From positions 31,825,867 to 31,889,866 of the forward strand of contig JAOWCC010001634.1 in the NCBI GenBank assembly GCA_030867875.1: 64,000 nt of DNA, written 5' to 3'. The notes beneath the pieces are model-generated. The model was not told the origin of the DNA. It saw only the letters and a program-made list of their open reading frames with translations, and did no database searches. Shown here one piece after another: positions 33,689 to 40,873 of the stretch. Positions within the stretch are counted from its first letter, which is position 1, and every line of letters starts with the position of its first letter. A program made the position numbers and the translations under genes. The DNA comes from Actinernus sp. WN-2022. Lineage: Eukaryota; Cnidaria; Anthozoa; Actiniaria; Actinernidae.

Positions 33689-35050
33689 CGTTGCCTAGCG
33701 TGGCCAGCCTTTCACAATAACACGGGATCCCATTTTCGTATCCGTCTCCCGGAGATGTTGGTCTTGGACCGGCAGTGGGAGATGGCCCTCTGCCACATAC
33801 AATTTCCACGCGCTTGGGATGAATTGTTCCCTCAAGAGCAAGACCGTCAATTTATACTGATCCAAGGAAAACTTCACCAAAATGAAGAGACCTCGACCAC
33901 CCTCACCTTTGCTTCCCAACATTTCAAAACGGTCACCGATCTGGTTCATGCCATGCGCTGGGCTTTGGTGCAAGGAGGGTTCGAAGCGATCCTCAAAACA
34001 TTTGACGGCAAGGCGCAAGTCACCGATAAAACATTGGGCAGGACCACCCTGGAATTGAAACACGAAGCGATCCTCAAAAGACTGGACGTCCGGGCGCAAG
34101 TCACCGATAAAACATCGGGTAAGACCTCCCTGGAATTGAAACAAACCGCGGCGAACGGTTACATTCTAGTCCTCCCCCCTCCCCTGGCCTACAGGATCGG
34201 TTTGCAGGACGATCCCAAAACACCCACCGCGCATCCCGTAGACAGGGTGAAAAAACCAGGCCCTCACACCCCGTTGATGTCCACTTTCACGGGGCTCAGT
34301 ACGGGGGCGCAGATCCCGGACAAACCCATCCTGATCCTCCCATCGATTTCGGAGAAAGAACGCACCGTGTACTGCATTGGGAACGTGCCTCAATTTCAAA
34401 ACCATCACAATGTCGAACTCACCTTTGTGGTACCGACCGGGAACTACGCGAACGCCAAAGCACTCCAAGCGGCCATTCCGTCCTACGCCAAGCATGTGAC
34501 ATGGTTTTGGGACCACACCTCTCCTAAAGGAAAATTAAGGCTGGCCATTGAAACCTTCACCTCTACAAATCATCTTGTCATGAGTCCTTGGTTGGCCAAG
34601 CTGTTCGGATTTGGCGACGGGCACACGCCCCAAATCTTTTCCGATGCAAAAGATAAGACCCTATGCCCCCTGATGGGGTACCAGCCCGAGTGCTGGTCCA
34701 CCTATTACTCTGGCCTGAAAATCTCGACGACCAAACCCTACCCCCTCGACCGCGATTTTAAAGACCAGCCCGTACGCAGTTTGTACGTGTACTGCGATCT
34801 GGTCGAGCCGCATATCGTGGGGGATGTGAAAGCGCCCTTGCTGAGGGTCGTGTCGGCCCAGGTCCCTTACAACGAGGTGGTGGAACGAGACTTTCCGGTC
34901 ATGCGTTACTTCCCGCTCGCCAAAACGGTGTTTGACACGTTGGAAATCCTTATAACCAACGAGGCAGGCCAACGCATCTCATTCGCCTCAACAGCTACCG
35001 TGGTGGCGACGTTGGAATTTATGAAGCGCTCTCTGAAAAAGAAAGGATGA
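33664..35050 (+). CDS. Conserved Polinton virion-type protein, possible minor capsid/penton
   Basis: Open from 33689; first in-frame ATG 33755 gives 431 residues. The likely original start is ATG 33664, which reads 18 codons in another frame before a stop. The frame change near 33712 puts HFRIRLPEM back in register with the duplicate upstream. The N-terminal LPEM...WEMAL.IQFPR block and the C-terminal YVYCDLVEPHIVGDVKAPLL block recur in proteins of cnidarian Polinton-like elements. The middle has two back-to-back 27-residue repeats (EAILKTFDGKAQVTDKT and EAILKRLDVRAQVTDKT). It sits just upstream of the capsid gene, so a structural role is likely; minor capsid identity is inference. The stop TGA overlaps the next ATG (ATGA at 35047). 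Confidence 0.6.
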
Positions 35051-35526
35051 AATATGGACCGTCTAAGGGATTTATGGCACCGGTGCCATCTATGGGGGAC
35101 GTGGTTGGCGGAGGGTCTTCGATATCTGTGTTCCGGGCGCTCCCCGCACACCACACCAGCTCTCAACGCATGCCCACCTCCATTCCTGTCTTCCAGGGGG
35201 GCCGCGGAGAGCAAGGCGGCGGGGGACTCATCCCTATCCGTTGGAATGAACTCGGTCGTTACGAACCGGTCACAAATCAAAAGGGTGGACTCTTACCCTT
35301 GGCGCTAGCCCCCTTGGCCGTCATGGCGGGCAAAGCGCTGGCTGGGACCGTGGCGGGGGCGGTGGCTAAAAAAGGAGGCGAAAAGATACTCGCACGCCTG
35401 AAAAATAAATTTGGCAAGAGGGTGGTGAAACAAATCGTGAAGGACACGAGCAAAGGGGCAGCCCGCGTGTTCGGCAAGAAAACCAGTAAAACGTTGATCC
35501 AAGGCCTGGAAAAGTTAGCGGGGTAG
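35047..35526 (+). CDS. Basic Gly/Ala-rich late-type protein
   Basis: 159 residues. The ATG overlaps the previous stop by ATGA. The N-terminal half is Gly/Ser/Pro rich and flexible. Residues 84-110 are hydrophobic (LLPLALAPLAVMAGKALAG), and the C-terminus is strongly basic and helical (KILARLKNKFGKRVVKQIVK). This architecture resembles small capsid-interior or membrane-active proteins of adenovirus-like elements (pVI/pX type), but no homology was established. It is intact and lies between the virion-type gene and the capsid gene. Confidence 0.45.
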   Translation: MKYGPSKGFMAPVPSMGDVVGGGSSISVFRALPAHHTSSQRMPTSIPVFQGGRGEQGGGGLIPIRWNELGRYEPVTNQKGGLLPLALAPLAVMAGKALAGTVAGAVAKKGGEKILARLKNKFGKRVVKQIVKDTSKGAARVFGKKTSKTLIQGLEKLAG

Positions 35527-35689
35527 CGCCGAAAAAGACAAAGACGAAGAAACCGACCCAGCCTACCGCCAACAAGAATAAAAGAAAGCAAAAACAGTCT
35601 CCCTCTCTCATTCCGTCGACGTCCGTCAAGCGTGCACGTGTGGAGAGAGATATATTTGACGACGATTATTGATTGCTACGGTCGCTGGC

Positions 35690-37000
35690 ATGGGCAAGCC
35701 GCCTCTGCCCAACATAATGGGCGGCTACAACACCCATTTAATTTTTTTCGGCAAGGAATTGGCCCAAGCGGTCGAAGAACGAGGCTATTGGTCGGAGCAC
35801 GCTCCCAAATCGGCCCTCTTGCCCGGGTCGCCCGTGGAATTTTACCTCCCGGCCAGTCCCTATTACACCGTGCTGCCTAGAAGTTACTTCAAGGTGACGG
35901 CCAACCTCGCGAAAGCCAACGGCGGGAATTTGACGGGCGATTTGAACTTGGCACCCGTCAACAATTGGTTTCATTCCCTCTGGTCCCAAGTAGACATGGC
36001 CTTGAACGGGGAATGGATGACCATGAGCACTAAAACCTACCCCTACAAAGCCTACCTCAGTACCCTCCTCAACTTTACTCCAGCCGCCAAGAAATCCTAC
36101 CTGACCTCGGGGCTGTACTACAAAGACATGGCCGGCTCCATCGATGCTTTCGACATCACCGGGGCCAACACAGGGTTGACGACGCGGGCAGCCTACACGG
36201 CGGAAAGCAAAGTGGTGGAACTGACCGGGATGTTTTACATTGACGCGGCCTTCTCCAACAAACTGCTCCTCAATGGGGTGCCCCTGGAATTCCGCCTCAC
36301 CCCCGCCAGCAACGCCTTCGCCCTCATGGGGGACAGTGCGGAGGCGGAAGTGACCGGGGATAAAATCGTGCTGAAGCGGGTCACTTTCTTCCGTCGCGTC
36401 AGTGTCTGCAACAAGGATTTCATGAAGAGCGTCGAAGTGAAACTCGTGTCCCAGCCCGTCCTCTACCCTTACAACAGCGAGGAAGAACGGATGTTCACCA
36501 TTTCCCAGGGCGACACTACCTTTGAGAAAACGGATTTCCTGTGCGGACGCATCCCCCGACGCATGCGCATTGCCTTGATGGGGAGTGCGAACAGTTTGGG
36601 GGCTCTGAAAAAGAACCCCTTCAATTTCCAAAGGTTTGGAATTACCCGTGCGACGGTCACGGTCGACGGCACCCCCACCCCCTTCTCCCGCGTCGAATTT
36701 GCGACGGGGAAAACCCTGGACGGATACAATACCCTGTTCCTGGCCCAAGGCGCCATGAACGCCAACCATGGGATTGACATTACCCGGACCGATTGGGACA
36801 AGGGCTACGCCATCCTGTGTTTTGACTTCACCCCAGACGGCAGCGGTAACGCCGCGCACATGAACATACAACAGTACGGGACGGTGGGCATCCGACTTCA
36901 GTTTGAGGCAGGCGTCGCCGAGACCCTATCCGTGTACGTGAACTGCGAATTTGACGCCGCGTACGAAATCAACAGCAGCCGGGAAGTGAAAAAGTTCTAA
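35690..37000 (+). CDS. MCP: Major capsid protein (double jelly-roll; F54H12.2-like family)
   Basis: 436 residues from ATG 35690 (the frame is open slightly further upstream without ATG; a second ATG at 35717 is possible). Family landmarks occur in order: PVEFYLPAS near residue 45, the strand and loop VNNWFHSLWSQVDMALNG, TYPYKAYLSTLLN, YKDMAGSID, LLNGVPLEFRL, the second-barrel segment KKNPFNFQRFGIT, and the terminal GYAILCFDFTPD and VYVNCEFD. Many invertebrate genomes annotate such genes as F54H12.2-like, now understood as hexon-like capsid proteins of Polinton/adintovirus elements. The frame is complete with no stop, the best preserved core gene here. TAA is followed three bases later by the protease ATG, so the two were probably expressed together. 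Confidence 0.85.
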   Translation: MGKPPLPNIMGGYNTHLIFFGKELAQAVEERGYWSEHAPKSALLPGSPVEFYLPASPYYTVLPRSYFKVTANLAKANGGNLTGDLNLAPVNNWFHSLWSQVDMALNGEWMTMSTKTYPYKAYLSTLLNFTPAAKKSYLTSGLYYKDMAGSIDAFDITGANTGLTTRAAYTAESKVVELTGMFYIDAAFSNKLLLNGVPLEFRLTPASNAFALMGDSAEAEVTGDKIVLKRVTFFRRVSVCNKDFMKSVEVKLVSQPVLYPYNSEEERMFTISQGDTTFEKTDFLCGRIPRRMRIALMGSANSLGALKKNPFNFQRFGITRATVTVDGTPTPFSRVEFATGKTLDGYNTLFLAQGAMNANHGIDITRTDWDKGYAILCFDFTPDGSGNAAHMNIQQYGTVGIRLQFEAGVAETLSVYVNCEFDAAYEINSSREVKKF

Positions 37001-37003
37001 AAG

Positions 37004-37516
37004 ATGACCACCTACACATCACAATTGACGGTCTTGGCCCGTCACGATTGGTGGCTCCGCGCCTCGTTTCGGGGCGTGTTTCCCATGGACCTACGGCCCC
37101 GCCGCGTGACCCGCCCCGCCTCGTTCATTCTCAATACCGCCAACGCCGACGGCCCAGGCACCCATTGGTTGGCCTTTTATTTTCCGCGCCAAGGCCTGAA
37201 TGAATTCTTCGACAGTTATGGCTTTCCCGCCTCTTATTATGGGTTGCAAGAGTACGTGCGGCAGAGAAACGGCCAGTATAGGGAAAACAACGTGATGTTG
37301 CAAGGGAACAAGTCCAACGTGTGAGGCAGTTATTGCCTGTACTACCTCCTGCGCCGAGCCCACGGACGGACCCTGGCGGAGGTCCTGCAGAACCTCCAGC
37401 GGGGACCGGGCCCTCCGAGCCTGGCAGCGCCAGTACCAGCGCCGGAGTGTGGCGCAGTGGCAGCGGCAAGGCAATTCCCTTCACGATCAATGTGTTATCA
37501 GTTTGAGAGACACTAA
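37004..37516 (+). CDS. PRO: Adenovirus-type cysteine protease with in-frame TGA at the nucleophile position
   Basis: The frame is open for 170 codons except for one TGA at 37322-37324. Visible catalytic parts are His54 in GTHWLAFYF, Asp70 in FFDSYG, the oxyanion Gln100 in VMLQG, then KSNV-TGA-GSYCLYYL. In adenain-like proteases the residue just before this Gly is the nucleophilic Cys, so TGA replaces exactly that codon. After TGA the frame stays open for 63 codons to TAA 37514. Either a nonsense change from TGT/TGC killed it, or TGA is read as selenocysteine; no SECIS element was identified by eye. The enzyme would cleave capsid precursors. The rest of the element is decayed, which favours nonsense. 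Confidence 0.8.
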
Positions 37517-37546
37517 AAAAAAAAAAAAAAAAGGAAACCCCCCTCC

Positions 37547-38500
37547 ATGTCTTGTTATTCTTGGGAAGGGGTGAGGCACGATGGATGTCCGTTTCCAAGC
37601 GCCCTGCAATATCTTGATCACGGGTCAGAGTCAGTGAAGACCCATTTTACCCACCCACCCCTCACGATCGTGTACTGCTATGGCAGTGCTTGGCAACCCC
37701 GTTTCACAGCCATGCAAAAACAATTGGGGGTGACCTTTGTGGCGGGGCTTCCCGACGACCCGTACGCTCCCTTTCGCGGCAAGCCAGGCCTCTTGATCCT
37801 GGACGATTTGATGAAAGAAGGTTCCAAGGACGAGCGGGTGGTGGACCTGTTCACCAAAGGCTCGCACCACCACAACATTTCCGTGCTGTACCTGACCCAG
37901 AACATTTTCCCGCCAGTCAAGTACGCGCGCACCATTTCCATCAACGCGAACTACCTGGTGGCTTTTAAAAACGCTCGGGATTCGTTGCAAGTCCGGAAAT
38001 TGGCCGAGCAGGCCTTTCCGGGGCAAGTGCCGGCGGTGATGCGGGCCTACCAGGACGCGACCCAACGCCCCTTTGGCTACCTCCTCTTCGACCTGCACCC
38101 CCGGACCCCACCCCAAATCCGGTTGCGCACCAACATTTTCTCCGAGGAGGGACAACAGCATCGCGCCTACGTGCTGGAGGAGGATCGAAAGGGGATGGGC
38201 AATGCGTTGGACCTGTTGAAACTCCTAGCACAAACCCCCAAGGGGGTGATGCCTGGTTTGTCCTACCCCAAGCTCTACTACAAACTACAAAAGCACCTTG
38301 TAGGAAAGCCACTAAGAGAGCAACGAGGGGGTAATAAGAAAAAGAAGAAGATCCCCTCGGTACAAAGAGCGAGTAAATCAGGGGGTCGAGAGCTTCGTGG
38401 GGCGGTGTGGAAGAGACCCAACAAAACAACCTTCCATCCCCCTTTTTCCGTGTCGAAAAAGGTCCCGAACAAAGGGGGTTGGATTAACTTTATAGGCTAA
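37547..38500 (+). CDS. ATPase: A32/FtsK-like packaging ATPase, Walker A defective
   Basis: 317 residues. Walker B is GLLILDDLM (residues 81-89), followed by the sensor segment VLYLTQNIFPP and a typical C-terminal ATPase part (QAFPGQVPAVMRAYQDAT, FGYLLFDLHP). No GxxxxGK[ST] exists in this frame; the site reads GSESVKT. The first 30 residues look unlike the family. In the +2 frame, the sequence from ATG 37581 or nearby reads a family-like entry to the P-loop (PCNILITG) and then meets a stop, so the start of the gene is frameshifted and the P-loop damaged. A Lys-rich tail (KKKKKIPS) follows. It would pump DNA into capsids, but this copy should not bind ATP. Confidence 0.8.
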   Translation: MSCYSWEGVRHDGCPFPSALQYLDHGSESVKTHFTHPPLTIVYCYGSAWQPRFTAMQKQLGVTFVAGLPDDPYAPFRGKPGLLILDDLMKEGSKDERVVDLFTKGSHHHNISVLYLTQNIFPPVKYARTISINANYLVAFKNARDSLQVRKLAEQAFPGQVPAVMRAYQDATQRPFGYLLFDLHPRTPPQIRLRTNIFSEEGQQHRAYVLEEDRKGMGNALDLLKLLAQTPKGVMPGLSYPKLYYKLQKHLVGKPLREQRGGNKKKKKIPSVQRASKSGGRELRGAVWKRPNKTTFHPPFSVSKKVPNKGGWINFIG

Positions 38501-38530
38501 GCTCCCCAGGGAAACCGTTCAGTTGTGGTG

Positions 38531-39058
38531 ATGGCCTCTCCCTTGTTTCAACGTCACGCTCTGTTCATCCGACAATTTGCCAAAGCGGATCTCGGTCAGA
38601 AAAAGAAACTCATCCGGGCCGCGAGGCACACTCAAATCAACGCCGTCAGCGAAGTGGTGCACAACGCCTTGCGTGGAACTTTTCCGATAGGGGCCCGCGC
38701 CAAGAAAGTCTTTGCTCCCATCAAGGTGAAACTTCGAAAAATAGCCAACAAAGCCCTGCCGCCAGCCGTGAGGAAAAGGATTTTGCTCTCCTCCTCGACC
38801 GCGGTGCAGAAAGCCAAGCTTAAAAAGGCCGTGGGCCAGCGAGGGGGTTTCATTTTCACGACCGCTGCCCTCATTGCCGCCGCCGTTTTTGCTGCCAAAG
38901 CGGCCGCCGCCGGCGCTATCAGTGGAGGCGTGGCTTACGGAGCCAAGAAAGCTCTGGAGCAATCCAGAGGGTACAGGGCTCCAGGCTACCCGTCGACAAA
39001 ATACCCTTCCCCGGAAGAGTACGCCCAAGAACTGAGTCAACCTTATATCTGTTTCTGA
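38531..39058 (+). CDS. Basic late-type Polinton protein with Gly/Ala hydrophobic segment
   Basis: 175 residues from ATG 38531. Residues 1-105 are basic and helical (FAKADLGQKKKLIRAARHTQ, IKVKLRKIANKALPPAVRKR), then QRGGFIFTTAALIAAAVFAA, a hydrophobic Ala-rich helix, then a Gly/Tyr/Pro tail. Proteins with this order (helical basic domain, RGGF, hydrophobic segment) occur in cnidarian Polintons beside the ATPase and capsid genes and are probably virion core or maturation proteins. The frame is intact. TGA (39056) is followed directly by the ATG of the next ORF. Confidence 0.5.
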   Translation: MASPLFQRHALFIRQFAKADLGQKKKLIRAARHTQINAVSEVVHNALRGTFPIGARAKKVFAPIKVKLRKIANKALPPAVRKRILLSSSTAVQKAKLKKAVGQRGGFIFTTAALIAAAVFAAKAAAAGAISGGVAYGAKKALEQSRGYRAPGYPSTKYPSPEEYAQELSQPYICF

Positions 39059-39346
39059 ATGGTCCAAAAAATCCGCAACTTGCCGGCGCCCGAAGGTACA
39101 GACCCGGCCCGGTGGCAGTTGTTTTTAGCCCGCCTGCGAAAAAGACAACGCCAAACCGTGCCGGGAAAAAAAGTCAGCAGGACCGTGCGGGTGGCGAAGC
39201 AAATCCAAAGAAAGTATAAGACGCGGCCGCCCAAGAAGAAATCCCAGACAGGGAAAAGGAAGCGGACCCCACACCACCCTCCAGCCCCAGTGGGAATTTC
39301 CGTGACGCGATGGTCAGTGAAGCGACACAAACGAAAAAAGCGATGA
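39059..39346 (+). CDS. Small very basic protein, duplicated module copy 1
   Basis: 95 residues, about one third Lys/Arg. The segment GKKVSRTVRVAKQIQRKYK recurs as GKKPSRTVRAVTQIQKKYK in the ORF at 40228. The ATG abuts the previous stop (TGAATG). It overlaps the next ORF by 37 bases. A DNA-condensing core protein, like adenovirus VII/mu, is plausible from composition only. Confidence 0.45.
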   Translation: MVQKIRNLPAPEGTDPARWQLFLARLRKRQRQTVPGKKVSRTVRVAKQIQRKYKTRPPKKKSQTGKRKRTPHHPPAPVGISVTRWSVKRHKRKKR

Positions 39347-40125
39347 AAGAGGCCGAGGGGAAGAACCCTATGCGCATGGTCTTGGTGCCGGAAGAGTCTA
39401 TGCGGTGGTTGGAACATCAGCTTCGTGTGGACACGACCAAAGGGGTTAAAGTGCTCAGTCAGTACCAAACGGCCATGGCGCAGGTCCTAGAAAACCCAGA
39501 GAAACCGGCAAGCGCCGACCAGTTTCAAGATTTACTCCAAAAATACGTCCGGCGTCGCGAAACCATTGAGCCTAGTCTCTTCACGGCCGTGGCGGCCAAA
39601 GTTTTAACCCAGAGCCAAAGGGGCGCTTTGCGCCGCGTGCCCCCCTCCAGCAAACCTTTAGCGTCGGTGCTGGTCAATCTGTTGAAACTGAAAGGAGCCC
39701 AGAAAATTACCTGGAATGCGCAAGGGGAAGTGAAACTCTATGGGCAAACCCTGCCGGGTAGTCAAATTGCCGATCTGATTAAAGAAGCCATGCATCCTTC
39801 TTCCACCCGCACGTCGCCCGGCTACCGTGATTTCATGCAATTTCTAGCGGAAGAAAAAATTCCTAAAGATCTCATCCGCCACCCCCGGGATCTGATCTCC
39901 AAGAAGAAAGAGTACACGCCCCGGCCTAAACGAACCGCCGCGACTCCAGAAGAACTCCCCTACAAAGATCCCCCGCCCCGCCGAGAGGAAACACCGTTCT
40001 CCAGGACCCCCTACAAAGCCTTCTCCCGTGGGGGTCCCCGTGGGGGTCCCCGTGGGGGTAGCCGCCGCCTCTCTTTTGGCAGAGGCCCCACCGAAAAACC
40101 GCCTTTAAATTGGCACCCTTTCTAA
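39310..40125 (+). CDS. Conserved Polinton late-type protein with Arg/Gly tail
   Basis: 271 residues. The N-terminus has RMVLVPEESMRWLE. A globular middle has KITWNAQGEVKLYGQTLPGS and IADLIKEAMHP (residues 131-165) and DFMQFLAEEKIPKDL. The tail is Pro/Arg rich, with three perfect GGPRG repeats (PRGGPRGGPRGGSRR). The middle segment (W-x-GE-x-G-x3-PGS-x-I-x-DL) recurs in uncharacterised cnidarian Polinton proteins. The role is unknown, likely virion or scaffold. The frame is intact and overlaps the basic ORF before it. Confidence 0.5.
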   Translation: MVSEATQTKKAMKEAEGKNPMRMVLVPEESMRWLEHQLRVDTTKGVKVLSQYQTAMAQVLENPEKPASADQFQDLLQKYVRRRETIEPSLFTAVAAKVLTQSQRGALRRVPPSSKPLASVLVNLLKLKGAQKITWNAQGEVKLYGQTLPGSQIADLIKEAMHPSSTRTSPGYRDFMQFLAEEKIPKDLIRHPRDLISKKKEYTPRPKRTAATPEELPYKDPPPRREETPFSRTPYKAFSRGGPRGGPRGGSRRLSFGRGPTEKPPLNWHPF

Positions 40126-40144
40126 ATCCCCATTCATTAACGCC

Positions 40145-40782
40145 ATGGCACGAACCCTAATGAGACCCGCGGGGATGGGACAAGCCCCCTGGCAACGCGT
40201 GTCGCCCACGCCACCGCAGTTAAGACGATGGCCCGGAAGAGGATGACCCGCCACACCGTGGTGGGTAAAAAACCCAGCAGGACCGTCCGGGCGGTAACGC
40301 AAATACAGAAAAAGTATAAGGCGCAAAAGAAAAAGAAAGCCCAGACAGGGGGGGACGCAAACGGTCCGCAAGATCACGAGCCGAAAATCGAAAGACGGCC
40401 GTACCGAAACAACGACCCGAACGACGACCACGTCGGGCAAGCGCCAAGGCAAGAGTATCAGCCGGTGGACCGTCAAACACCTGAAGAAAAATACTTGAAA
40501 AGACTTGGACACAATTCTCACCCATTACTCGTTACTCTTCAAGCTGTGAACGTCATGGGTCTAGATATTACTTTCTATGGAGCTGAGGAAGGCGACGATG
40601 TCATTGTGGGCGAGTGCCACCTATGCTATTCTACGTTTGGGTCCTGGATGGAAGATTACCTGAGCGACTGCGAAGGAACCTATTATGGATTCTATGTGGA
40701 GTTGGTCTATGATATTTGTATTTGGGAAGGATTTCTGCGCAAGCATCCAAGACTCAAACCTTACAAGATGGAGTTCCTCTAA
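40145..40782 (+). CDS. Basic-module protein copy 2 with unrelated acidic C-terminus
   Basis: The ORF 40228-40782 (184 residues) has the basic module GKKPSRTVRAVTQIQKKYK, a Lys-rich stretch, then a globular acidic region (MGLDITFYGAEEGDD, ECHLCYSTFGSWMEDYL) not recognised. Upstream, ATG 40145 in another frame encodes a peptide (QAPWQRVSP, then LRRWPGRG) that resembles the beginning of the copy-1 ORF, so the true N-terminus is probably frameshifted near 40240. The C-terminal half is less GC-rich than the rest of the element, suggesting different origin or decay. Confidence 0.4.
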
Positions 40783-40828
40783 ATAAATGACTGAGACTTT
40801 GGTGTCACAGCTCAAAGGAACTGAACTA

Positions 40829-40842
40829 TTTATTACAATAAA
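40829..40842. promoter_or_regulatory. Overlapping convergent poly(A) signals
   Basis: AATAAA on the plus strand at 40837-40842 and AATAAA on the minus strand at 40834-40829. They sit between the ends of the plus-strand late block (40782) and minus-strand PolB (40874), serving both transcripts. Confidence 0.6.
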
Positions 40843-40873
40843 AGGATTTTCTTCTAGAGTCTCTTTGTTTTCT

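Noticed and set aside
35738..36871. 377-codon minus-strand ORF opposite the capsid gene
   Set aside because: It is the GC-rich antisense shadow of the intact capsid frame; His/Gly/Gln composition is abnormal and there are no motifs.
37325..37516. Treating the protease after TGA as a separate gene
   Set aside because: It has no start and continues the same frame with the family's helix; it is the second half of one gene.
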